A DNA stretch of 64,000 nt from Leucaena leucocephala. Taxonomy: Eukaryota > Streptophyta > Magnoliopsida > Fabales > Fabaceae. Below the pieces are notes generated by a model. It was given only the letters and a program-made list of their open reading frames with translations, did no database searches and was not told where the DNA came from. Made by a program: the position numbers and the translations under genes. Every line of letters begins with the position of its first letter. Position 1 is the first letter of the stretch. Positions 1-11,831 of this stretch are shown one piece after another. Location of the stretch: positions 18,867,989-18,931,988 of the forward strand of contig CM073537.1 in assembly GCA_037074615.1 (NCBI GenBank), given 5' to 3'.

Positions 1-1273
1 TTCTTTTTCTGTAAATTATTACTTACAATAATTTTATGGTATGCTATTTTTGTACGTCTTGATTTAATTATTTATAACAAGTTTCATTGCATGAGTACAA
101 GTTGAGTACAATTTTTCTCATTTTATGATAAAAATTACTTTTCTCATATTTAATATAAAATTTATTTAATTATATTAAAAATTAATTAAATTAATTAATA
201 TGATATATTTTTTTAAAATATTTTAATGGTATTTTTTATTATTTTTTTTTTAATTATTATTGAGAAAGTATCAATAGGAATAATTTATAAAAAAATAATA
301 AAATATACAAAATATATTTTATATAATTAATATCAATTAATTATCTAATTAGACATATATTAAGCCCATGATTAGTATGTTTTTTTGACAAAAAAAATTA
401 TGATTTTTTGTTAGACATATTTTTAAAGCTGAGATTATTACATTTACTCGTGATGGTGATTTACGTTATCAGAAATAATAGTGGCAGAAAAGACCTTGAT
501 GTTAAGCAGCGTGAGGGCGTGACCACGTGAGACTGTCTGTATCTACTATTTTAAATAAACTAATTTGTAATTAAATTTCTTAAGGTACTGAATAGATGAT
601 AACTAGAGAAAATATGCCTTGATAGATTTTTTTTAAAAAAATAGAGATAAAGACATGATTAACAGTAAAAAGGTACGATCAATATATCACGTGAAAATAA
701 GGTAAAAATAAAAAATAGAAAGGGAAGGCACAAAAGTGAATCAAATTGGCAATATAATAAGTAGGGTAACATTTTATGGATAAAATATTAAATATACTGA
801 GATAAAGATATCGACGTAGATCCCAATTCCAAAACATAGCCACTAATCAATTGATGCCTTTCTCAATTCTATGAGCAGACCTTCATCCTCAGCCACACGA
901 AAATCCAGCTCATAACACATGGCAATAAAAGAGCACTTCTTTTTTTGTCACTGCAAGGTTAAAAGAAGGAAAAGAAAAAGAAGGGGAAAAAGCTCTGTTA
1001 CAGTCAAGAGAGAGAGGGGCCTAGTGAGAGAGAGAGTGTGCGCGCGTGTGTGTATTTCAGAATCAGAAAAGTGACGCCAAACAAGAAAAACAAGAAAAAC
1101 ACTGGTCTGCGCGTCACTTCCTCTGAACTCTGTTAAAGTTCGGATTTTTTATATTTTTTAAGAATAATCTTTCGCTCCTCGCGTAGCTAGAACCCCAGTA
1201 TCTTCGTGCTCGAGGCAGAAACCGACTTCAATTGAGAGATAAAGAAGAAAGTAGAGAAACAGAAGACCCTTCA
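1..1273 (+). promoter_or_regulatory. Upstream region and 5' leader of the phytochrome B gene
   Basis: No gene is visible here. The first 370 bases are very AT-rich and end in a motif (acatatattaag) like the ends of Stowaway-type MITEs seen elsewhere in the window. Two perfect G-boxes (CACGTG) lie at 524-529 and 688-693; in plants G-boxes bind bHLH factors such as PIFs and bZIPs. A GA/GT-rich stretch at about 1008-1052 is typical of a plant 5' leader. An in-frame TTG upstream at 1232 extends the reading frame, but the first ATG is at 1274. Confidence 0.5.
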
Positions 1274-4200
1274 ATGTCTGCGGCGGGCAGAGCGGCAAAT
1301 TCACTTACCCAAGTTCCCTCTTCGGGCACAAGCTATAAAAGAACGCAGACTACAGAGTCCATCAGCAAAGCAATTGCTCAGTACACTGAGGACGCTCGCC
1401 TCCATGCCGTCTTCGAGCAATCTGGCGAGTCAGGTAAGTCTTTTGATTACTCACAGTCCATAAAAACCACCATCCAGTCCGTTCCCGAGCAACAGATTAC
1501 GGCTTACCTATTGAGAATTCAAAGAGGCGGGTATATTCAGCCATTTGGTTGCATGATTGCCGTGGATGAACCCACTTTTCGGATTATTGGGTACAGTGAA
1601 AACGCGCGGGATTTGCTGGGTATAACCCCTCAATCAGTTCCAAACCTTGAAAAATCCGAAACACTGTCGATTGGAGCTGATATTCGTACGCTTTTTACTT
1701 CCTCAAGTGCGGTGCTGCTCGAAAAGGCCTTTGGGGCTCGGGAAATCACACTGTTAAACCCCATTTGGATTCATTCTAAGAATTCAGGGAAACCCTTTCA
1801 TGCAATTTTGCATAGAATTGATGTGGGAATTGTGATTGATTTGGAACCTGCGAGAACAGAGGACCCTGCCCTGTCCATTGCAGGGGCAGTGCAGTCTCAG
1901 AAGTTGGCGGTGCGCGCAATCTCGCAGTTGCAGTCGCTTCCTGGGGGAGATATTAAGCTATTGTGTGATACTGTAGTTGAGAGTGTTAGGGAACTGACTG
2001 GATATGACCGGGTAATGGTTTATAAATTTCACGAGGATGAACATGGAGAGGTTGTCGCTGAGAGTAAGCGGCCAGACTTGGATCCTTATATGGGTTTGCA
2101 CTACCCTGCTACTGATATCCCCCAGGCTTCAAGGTTCTTGTTCAAGCAGAATCGTGTTAGGATGATTGGGGATTGCCATGCCACTCCTGTTAAGGTAATT
2201 CAGGATGAAGCGCTTATGCAACCACTATGCTTAGTTGGATCAACCCTTCGTGCCCCCCTTGGGTGTCATGCACAGTATATGGCTAATATGGGGTCGATAG
2301 CTTCACTGGTAATGGCAGTCATAATCAATGGGAACGATGAGGAAGCTGTTGGTGGTCGTAGCTCAATGAGGCTTTGGGGCCTCGTTGTTTGTCATCATAC
2401 TTCTGCTAGAAGCATTCCTTTCCCTCTACGCTATGCTTGTGAGTTCCTCATGCAGGCCTTTGGGCTTCAGCTGAATATGGAACTTCAATTGGCGTCGCAG
2501 TTATTGGAAAAACGTGTTTTAAGGACGCAGACCCTCTTGTGTGACATGTTGCTTCGGGACTCTCTAACTGGCATTGTTACTCAGAGCCCTAATATTATGG
2601 ACCTTGTGAAGTGTGATGGAGCAGCTCTCTACTATCAAGGTAACTACTACCCATTAGGTGTCACCCCAACTGAGTCCCAGATAAAGGATATTATGGAGTG
2701 GTTGTTGGCCAGCCACGGAGACTCAACAGGCCTAAGCACTGATAGTCTGGCTGATGCTGGGTATCCTGGGGCTGCTTCTCTTGGGGATTCCGTATGTGGG
2801 ATGGCTGTTGCTTATATTACTGAAAGGGTTTATCTATTCTGGTTCAGATCCAATACAGCGAAAGAGATTAAATGGGGTGGTGCAAAGCATCACCCAGAGG
2901 ACAAGGATGATGGACAGAGAATGCATCCACGTTCTTCCTTCAAGGCATTTCTAGAAGTGGTAAAAAGCCGTAGTCTACCGTGGGAGAATGCAGAAATGGA
3001 TGCTATACATTCCTTGCAGCTTATTTTGCGGGACTCATTTAGAGATGCTGAGCAAAACAATTCTAAGGCTGTTGTGCATTCCTCGCTTCATAATCTAGAA
3101 TTGCAAGGGGTGAATGAACTGAGTTCTGTGGCCAGAGAAATGGTTAGATTGATAGAGACTGCTACTGCTCCCATATTTGCTGTAAATGTTGATGGCTGCA
3201 TAAATGGCTGGAATACAAAAGCTGCAGAATTGACAGGACTCTCAGTTGAGGAAGCTATGGGGAAGTCTTTGATTCATGATCTTGTGTATAAGGAGTCTGA
3301 AGAAACTGTAGACAAGCTTCTTTCTCATGCTTTAAGAGGTAGTCTGTCTAAACCTATTTCTCTGCTCAATTCATTAATTAATTGGATAAGGAAACTCAGA
3401 ATGTGCAAGATTTTTCCCATAAATGTTTCTTGGGCCAAAAAGAAAAGGTCAACGTAACAACTGACTCTTATTGTCCAACGTCATTCTTAAGTGAATCTTT
3501 TGTTATAGATTATCTTGTTCTTTAGTCGTAAGTCACTTTTGATTATTAGTTGTACCCTAACAATTTGAATTTACTTAGTACAGGTGAAGAAGATAAGAAT
3601 GTTGAAATAAAAATGAGAACATTTGGCCCTGAACATGACAAGAAGGCAGTTTATATTGTGGTGAATGCTTGCTTCAGCAAGGATTATACAAATAATATAG
3701 TCGGAGTATGCTTTGTTGGTCAAGATGTTACTGGTCAAAAAGTAGTAATGGACAAATTCATTAACATACAAGGTGACTACAAGGCTATTGTACACAGCCT
3801 AAATCCATTGATCCCTCCCATTTTTGCATCGGATGATAACACGTGCTGCTCAGAGTGGAACACTGCAATGGAAAATCTAACAGGATGGAAGCGTGGGGAT
3901 GTCATTGGGAAAATGCTGGTAGGAGAGGTTTTCGGTAGTTGCTGTCGACTAAAGGGTCCAGATTCTCTAACCAAGTTCATGATTGTGCTGCATAATGCGC
4001 TTGGTGGACAGGATACAGATAAATTTTCCTTTTCATTTCTTGATCGGGACGGAAAATATGTGCAGGCACTCCTGACTGCTAATAAGAGAATAAACATGGA
4101 TGGTCAGATCACTGGGGCTTTCTGCTTCTTGCAAATTGCGAGTCCTGAACTTCAACAGGCTCTGAAAGTCCAGAGACAACAGGAGAAGAAATGCTTTGCT

Positions 4201-6439
4201 AGGATGAAAGAATTAGCTTACATTTGTCAAGAAATAAAGAATCCTTTGAATGGCATACGCTTTACAAACTCTCTTTTGGAAGCTACAGACTTAACTGATG
4301 ATCAAAAGCAGTTTCTTGAGACCAGTAATGCTTGTGAGAAGCAGATGTTGAAGATAATACGGGATGTAGATCAGGAGAGCATTGATGATGGGTGGGTTTT
4401 CAATTTTCTCACTAGTATAGATAAAAATTTATGATAACTATTTCTTGGTTAGCTTAAAAGCTTAATTTTTTTTTTGGTTAGGTGAATCTCTGATATCACA
4501 TTAGGAGTAAATTGACCAAGTAATTCAAAGTTTCAATCTATGTTGCCGCCCAGTCTTCTGATAAAATTTAAGTATATTTTTGTGGTTATGGTACAAGATA
4601 GATGGTATTTTTGAGTACATTATAGATGTCTCATCATGCCAATTTTTCTTATTGGCTCAAACGAGACTCCAGTAGGAGTCTATTTGGGGGAAGGGAAGGG
4701 ATGAGTGGGGAGTTAACATGCATTAGGCTTCCGTGGAACCTATGCTTAAGGGAGGTGCCATTTGAGCCAAGGCTCTTGTATCTTGGGTCGTGATCTAGCT
4801 ATTTAATTTTTAGTTTCCTGTTGTCATGTTTTATGTTTTTTAATCATTTTAGGTATCTTTTACATTCCAGTGATCTTAACTAACTCAGAAATAGCACATG
4901 TCATACATGCATACATGTACTGCCTTCTTACTATGTTATGTTAATATGGAGAGTGTGCATGGCACGGAAATAAGAGAGGTCCCTTCTATCATTTTGTGCT
5001 ATGTTATGGTCATACAATTGCAATTTGCTGCTGTTGGCAATTAGTGTGCTTGCTTGAATGTCCTTGAAACTTCTTGCATCAATTTCAATGAGAGAAGATT
5101 CAAGTCTTTGTCTACTTTTGGATTTAGGTCCTTGGAGCTTGAAAAAGGGGAATTTTTACTTGGGAGTGTCATCAATGCAGTCGTTAGCCAAGTGATGCTA
5201 TTGCTGAGAGAAAGAAATTTACAGTTGATCCGTGATATTCCTGAAGAAATCAAGACCTTAGCTGTATATGGTGATCAATCGAGAATTCAACAGGTCTTGG
5301 CTGATTTCTTATTGAATATGGTGCGCTATGCACCATCTCCAGATGGTTGGGTAGAAATTCATGTTTTTCCAAGAATAAAACATATTTCTGACGGACTTAC
5401 TCTTCTTCATGCTGAATTTAGGTATATTAGCATGTACTTTTAGTTATTTCATTAATAATTATTTTTTTTCTTTGAGCATGTGTTGCAGATGACGACGACT
5501 CCTGTTTTATCAACCTGATATGAAATCTGTTCTAGAATGAAATGCGATATAAAATCAAGGCAATATTTTTTATTTTTTGACCTTTACTGTGAATTTATGA
5601 AATGATTTAGTCGTACAGCTCTACAAACTGTACCGATGTTTTTTCATTCTTAATGACTAGACAACATCATGCTTCATGATGTATAACTTGAATTATGACT
5701 TTCAAAATGGCAGGAATCTGGTTTGGGTTGGATTTAAGCTACTTTCTTCTACCTTGTTTATTGGCTTTTGACTTAAACACAACCTTTCTTAATTGCTATC
5801 CTAATAATATCTGATTTGCCAACCTGAACTCCCCCTGGAAAGAGTGAGAGAGAACCAAAAGTTCTTATGTGGCAAATGCATAATATGATGTGTCTTGTTG
5901 GAAAGGCCACCCCCATTCTTGCAATTCTCTGTACATTATGCTGGTATACCTTGAAAATGATGTTAGTTATTGCTTTCTTTTTATTATCTCTTGATCACGG
6001 CATTTCATGGAAAAAGATTCCATAAAGAAAAGTTAAACATAGAACGTAATATCTGATCATTAGCCAAATGCATGGTATGATTTCAATTCTTCTTCTATAT
6101 GGAAACCTGATAATTTGCTCCAAAATTGTTTCTCATAAACTTAATTTATTCACTTGCTACTAATGTCTACTTAATTTATTTCAATTCTTCTGTGTCTTCT
6201 TCTTTTTGGCTTTGTGAAGGATGGTATGTCCTGGTGAAGGTCTTCCTTCTGAATTGATTCAAGACATGTTCAATAGCAGCCGGTGGGTGACTCAAGAAGG
6301 CTTGGGGCTGAGCATTTGCAGGAGGATTCTAAAGCTAATGAGTGGTGAAGTCCAATATATCAGGGAGTCGGAACGATGCTACTTCTTAGTAATTATCGAG
6401 CTGCCCATGACGCGGAAAGAATCTAAAGCTGCGAACTAG
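1274..6439 (+). CDS. PHYB: Phytochrome B-type red/far-red photoreceptor
   Basis: Four exons: 1274-3338, 3584-4391, 5128-5421, 6220-6439, all GT-AG, giving 1128 residues, close to the usual 1120-1170. Phytochromes bind phytochromobilin and, as Pfr, enter the nucleus to inhibit PIF factors. Order: N-terminal extension with SISKAIAQYTEDARLHAVFEQ, nPAS with knot/lasso segment (VPEQQITAYL from about residue 69, IQPFGCMIAVDE), GAF with the DIP motif (HYPATDIPQASRF) and chromophore Cys331 (GCHAQYM), PHY domain with PRSSF tongue motif (552-556), two PAS repeats (FAVNVDGCINGWN; FASDDNTCCSEWN) and a histidine-kinase-related module ending EGLGLSICRRILKLMSGEVQYI. Intron positions match PHYB/PHYD. The sequence fits the B/D clade far better than A, C or E. 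Oddities: Leu replaces His two residues before Cys331 (APLGCH), and the glycine-rich N-terminal stretch of Arabidopsis PHYB is absent. No stop or frameshift is seen. Upstream TTG at 1232 was rejected as start. Confidence 0.95.
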
Positions 6440-7677
6440 GTCTTCTGCGATCGCTGGTGTTGACTGTTAGACTTCTCTTGCCATACTCTCAAGAGTATGC
6501 AGCTCACCTAACAAAGGTACTTGGGGTCAAGAATTTGAGCAAAAAGCTGATGATTTGGCTTGTTATCCAGGTCTGATGTTGTAATTCTACTGCCAATAGG
6601 ATTTTTAATTCAGCCTTCCACCCTGACCAAACATGTTTGGTAAAACAACCTAGTGAGTGACTTTAGTCAATTTGTAGCCTATGTAACCTTAAGAATCTCA
6701 CAAAGTTATGGCAGAGTGTATAAAAAGTTGTGCTGCCATTTTGTGCACATGTTCATAACCAAGTGGGTGCCCTGTGAAATTGTTGCTGATGCTTCCATAA
6801 TTAGCAGCTGATGTGGACTCCATGGTCAGAATTGAACTGCATCCTTCTCCCGCTGTTGTTTAGTCATGTAACTACTTATAGTTATACTATGTGCGTTCCT
6901 GAATTCGTGAATAATTGTAAAATCTTTGCCTGCTTAAAGAGTTATTCTCCGCAAATTTTGCTTTTGTACCTGTTGTGTCATTTTTTCCTTCGTCCCATGG
7001 TTTGTTCATCTCTTTGTTCTATGTGACAGAACCTGGAGCTTCCAACATTTGGGGGAAGTTCTTTGGAAAGTAATCTTTTATCAGAATAGTTGAATATGCA
7101 TGCCACTTTATTGAGCAGGTTAATAATTTATCTAAAAATTTGAATATTAATAGAACATAAAGACGTCGTATGATTTATATAGTCAACTCCGCGTAGTATA
7201 ATAGGTCTTGTTTCTTTATATAGATGTTATTCTCTAAATGAACTAATTACAGCTGCCAGATTTCAGAAGGCGTTGGGGTGGGGAGTTAATGGACTTAGGT
7301 TCTGTTTGGATTGAGGAGATTGGGAGGGAAGGTTAGATTTGATTTAAACATTTCTCTTGATTTGGGTCTAAAGCAAAAAATATTTTCCTTCTTTTTCCCC
7401 CTCTCCATTCTGCAGTCCAAACATATCCTTCACACAAATCCAAAGCATGTGTAAATTATCAGATTAGTTAGAGCATTTCTAAGCCTTCTCCTGCTGGTTC
7501 TTCTGTTATGACAGCAATTCTTGTCGTTCATGAATCGTGTTCTTAAATTCATCTATGGTGGATCCAAGCTTCACTTGTTTGTAACAAAGTCAACAAATCT
7601 GCAAGAGATGGATTTTCATGAGGGCGAAGGTTCTAGTTGCACTTGCTTCAATCATGGCCTGAGAGGGCTAGGAAATA

Positions 7678-7926
7678 CTCCTCCCTTTTTTAACATAAAA
7701 GATAGTTAATTTTTTTAGATAAGTTAAGAAAAAATAAATAAATCAGTTAATTATAACTAATATAATAGCTGATTGACTAATTTAAGTAGATTAATGAGTA
7801 TAAATATAAATTTGTCTTTAGGGGTTAGAATTAGTTATAATTAACTGATTTATTTAACTTTATTAATTTATCTAAAAAAATCAATTAGCTGTTAAGTATA
7901 TTAGAAAATTTGGATACAGAAGGGAG
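7678..7926. mobile_element. Stowaway-like MITE
   Basis: A palindromic element of about 249 bp. The left end reads CTCCTCCCTTTTT after a TA, the right end reads AGAAGGGAG before TA. The arms pair over much of their length: AAATCAGTTAATTATAACTAA at about 7739-7759 reappears inverted at about 7831-7855. TA flanks, CTCCCT-type termini and foldback structure are typical of Stowaway (Tc1/mariner-derived) MITEs. No coding capacity. Related copies occur elsewhere in the window. Confidence 0.5.
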
Positions 7927-9697
7927 TATATTATAAAATTTGGATACAGAGTTTCACTCCTAAAGAAGAAGTATAAGAAAATTAATACTCTAAGAAATAT
8001 CAGGAAAAAAACAAACTAAGAAATCTTGTATCAACTTCACCAACTCCAGTCGCCCCAGAAAGCTTATCCTTGATTAAAATATATCATTCCTACATTGAAA
8101 GACCACCAAACAAACAAGAAATATCACAACATACAAATCAGTTAGGTAATAACCATTAAACTAAAATAAAGAATTGAAACTGGTATCTCGTTCACGTCAA
8201 CTTATAAACTCTTCAAGGTGTTAAAAATATAAACACAAGCGAACAACTTCAAACAACAAAAACATTGCTAACGTTATCTAAGAGGGAAAAAAAGGTTCCG
8301 AAGCAAATATTTATAATGACAGATCACAATGTTTGAATTTTCAATGTCAGGTTGGCACTTTGCCAGTGTGTAAAAGCCATTCTGGTTTTACGTTATCTTC
8401 TGCTACAAAGAGCACTGAATGTGAATGATATAGCAGATAAAAAGAGATAAGGTTGCAATCGTACTCCCCATGTCGAGTGCAGTGAACTTTGCTCCCTTTT
8501 TTCACGTCATTACTTTATTTCTTTGCCTTTAGAATTATATATGAATACCAATATATATTATTATTAGTTATTTGTTAGGATTTTTCTTTTTTTAAAAAAA
8601 TAGAGAGAGAAAAGATTCCATTATCTCTCCCCATCTCCACTTTTAAGTCTCTTCTAAGTTTTTTTTAATAAAAAAATTTAGGTGAGTTCGGCACCAATTC
8701 TCTACTAAAGTTAGGGTATAACCTCAGGGTCTAGAGAGCGTTTATAAAGGATTTACGAAATCGTTTATCAAATGAGCCATCACAATTATAACAAGAATTA
8801 AACTATATCTTTATAAGATATAAATATATTTTTTACTATCTATATTAATTCTTATTAACAATCTCCTCAAGTTGTGTGCGTGCACGCCCTTCTTCATGCT
8901 TTGCACGAAACAACCTTCCACTTATTGACCCAACACATTACCCTTTTCATACGCTTTAATTATGTTCGATTAATTAAGGTTTATTCTCTCGTATACATTA
9001 AACAAACGTAATTCATCCTATATCTTCTTTTTTCAATTTGATCCTCTGACTTTGCTTTGAACTTACTATGTTATAGTTTAAATTATTGTTATTTTTATAT
9101 TTGAATACGTTCAAATTATTTAAGCTTTATATATATATATATATCATTTTAACTAGTTATTAATAAAATTGTCTCTTATCCAAGAAAAAAAATGTTCATT
9201 TGATTTATAACGTAGAAATTAATGTTTTTAAAATGTTAATTACCTACAAATTTAAATGAAAATTTTCTTTTAGGATTAAAAAAAATGATAAGCATAACAA
9301 TTTGGGATGGTAAATGTAATTATTGTATTTTAGCATATTTATAGTAATATATTTTACTAATATAGCGTTAATCTAACGATATAAAATCTGTTATATTTTT
9401 TTAGATTTAAAATTTATTTTTTAAAAAAGATATATATATTAGAAAATATAGTCACAAAATTTAAAATTAAAATATTTAGTGATAATATTTGATTGATGTT
9501 ATAAAAAAAAGTAATATGCTCTATATGTTAAAGTTGATCTCTAATTTCCCCCCAAAAAAATGTGTTGAAGCGAACAACAAAATTTCAAACTCATTTTTGG
9601 CAGTCAAGAAATTCAATTTTTATTTTTTTTTGGGTCAAGTTTGATCTAGACTTAAAGAGTTGATTAAGATTAAACAGGGCCCATGATTTGAAAACCA

Positions 9698-9701
<4 letters not shown>

Positions 9702-9740
<39 letters not shown>
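9702..9740. repeat. (TA)n microsatellite
   Basis: Uninterrupted TA dinucleotide run of about 39 bases. Confidence 0.9.
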
Positions 9741-9749
<9 letters not shown>

Positions 9750-9750
9750 C

Positions 9751-9822
9751 ATAATATAATATAATATAATATAATATAATATAATATAATATAATATAAT
9801 ATAATATAATATAATATAATAA
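9751..9822. repeat. (ATAAT)n pentanucleotide microsatellite
   Basis: Perfect period-5 tandem repeat of ATAAT, about 14 copies, starting ten bases after the neighbouring TA run. Confidence 0.9.
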
Positions 9823-11831
9823 TATATATATGCATGATTTTATTTGTAAGTTTTATTCTTAGTATACTCATACGAGTTATACACACGCATATGCTACACA
9901 ATTTTGAGTTGAATTTTAAGAATAGCTTGTTCAGGAAAATGGAAAGAGATAAGACAAAATACAACAAAAATAATTTAATAATTGAAACATGTCATTTTTG
10001 TTTTCAATAAAAATAATAAAATATAATCATTGTTAATTAATGATATAGGAACATAATAAATAATAATATAATATATTTTAGAGAAAATTAAAAAAAAATC
10101 CTCCATTCAAAATTTAATTGACGAGAGAATAATTTAATAAAATTTTATACATATCAAATATCAGTGGTTTACCAAAATTTGTATATATAAAATATTAATA
10201 TTTTAATTTGGGTCTTATTGATGAAATTTTCAATAGGGCACTTTTGCCCATTTTTGGCCAATGAGAAGAAGGGTTGACAAAAACAGAGAGGATCAATTGA
10301 AAACGTTAGGTAAAGAAAGAGAAATCAAACAAGGAAGGAGGAAAACACAGATTTGGTGCTTTTTATGGAATAATTCCGATTCTGCTCTCATTTACTCTTC
10401 AAAGCTGATATTTGATGTGACACGCCTACCCTATTTGTATTCTTCCCCTATTTCTACCTCTTCCCTTTACATTCAATTCAATTAAATGGCGGCTATAATG
10501 CACATCATGTTTTTATTTATTTCCAACATTTTAATTAAAACAAAAAATTATCTCGTTAATACTTATACATAAATTAAAATTATATAATAAAAAAATAGTA
10601 AATTAATACATAAGGACAAAATAGTAAATTTTCATAATTTCCCAACAACTTGATTCTAAGTCAGCCCGTTGAATAATTAATATATGCAAATTAAGTAATT
10701 GAGCCAAAAAGCAAATGAGAGAAAGGGAACAGTATTTTATGATTTTTAACCATCAATTAATATAAACATCAATAAAAAAATATAAAATTTATAACTTAAA
10801 GTGTGTCCGTTATTGTCTGAATTTAATGCATGGTCCGGAGTCTTCTAGAAGCAGCGAAAACTTAAAGTAAAATTTTATTCAAAAAAAAATTTAAAAAAAA
10901 ATGACAAATTCCTTTTCCAAAGAAAAACAATGCAGTGGAGGCGAGAGGATTAAGCGAGTTTTTTTAATATATATATATTTAATAATAATTAGTGATTAAT
11001 TTCTCTAGTTTAGAACAGACAAAATTGGCTTAAATTTGGGTTCTCATAAAATTTTGATGTTCTAGAGAGGTTGATATAAATGTTTATCTAAAATTAAAAA
11101 GAAAAGAATCTCCGCGTTGAGCTCCAACAAACGCTCTCGGAGGAGATTGGGATAGACGCGCTGCGAGGATTGGACCGATAGTAAAGAAGGAGCACGATTA
11201 TCGGCGGGTATTGGACACTGGAATGTTGGAGCGTGAGTGGGATTTATTGGGTTAATTTGTAAATTACCATTTCTTGGTCAAATGGCTCAAATGGAATTAA
11301 ATTATGAGACAGTACCTCACAAACCAGAAATGCCAGACCCGCATGTAGGAGAGGAGGGTGGGCGAGAGTTGAAGAATGATAAGCAAAACCTGAAAGAGAA
11401 GGAAGCTGAGGTTGAATTTATTTTTATTAAAAAGGGGAGAGAGAGAAACACATAGAAGGCCGAAAAAGTTTCTTGACCCCTCAGAGCTCGAATCTCTCTT
11501 TCAATGAGCAATTGACTGCGGAAGAAAGCAGGGAGATGGATAAGACCTTTTAGAAAATTTTATCAATCATTTTTTGTCTAATCAGATTTCAACCTATATC
11601 TGCTTTTGTCCTTCGAGTTTATCTGCTGTTCCTGAAGCAATCTCTGGGGAAGAGAGAGGGAGGGGCTGAGTTACTGAATCAAGCTCGGACTTGGTGGCTG
11701 TGTGGCGGGAGAGGGAGAGAGAGAGAGGAAGAGAGGGGAATGAATCTTCCTTCTAAATTCGTATTCTCAGCTCGCTGCGTTGAACATATCTGAAGATTCT
11801 ATTTTGGATATAGCTCAATTTTAGCTTCGAA

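Larger units (their letters stand above)
6440..11831. other. Intergenic region between PHYB and the Raf-like kinase gene
   Basis: No convincing gene. It contains the PHYB 3' UTR (to about 6800), a foldback MITE-like stretch at about 7297-7430 (TTTGGATTGAGGAG-type arms), a Stowaway-like MITE (7678-7926), dinucleotide and pentanucleotide repeats near 9700-9825, and, from about 11100, the promoter and leader of the kinase gene, including a GA-rich tract near 11708-11740. Small open frames at 10261-10485 and 11237-11455 have no recognisable domain. Confidence 0.5.

Noticed and set aside
1232..1273. Upstream extension of PHYB from a TTG codon
   Set aside because: Not an ATG, and the extra 14 residues have no counterpart in the family.
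10261..10485. Plus-strand frame of 74 residues
   Set aside because: No domain, biased composition, no homologue recognised, and isolated in repeat-rich sequence.
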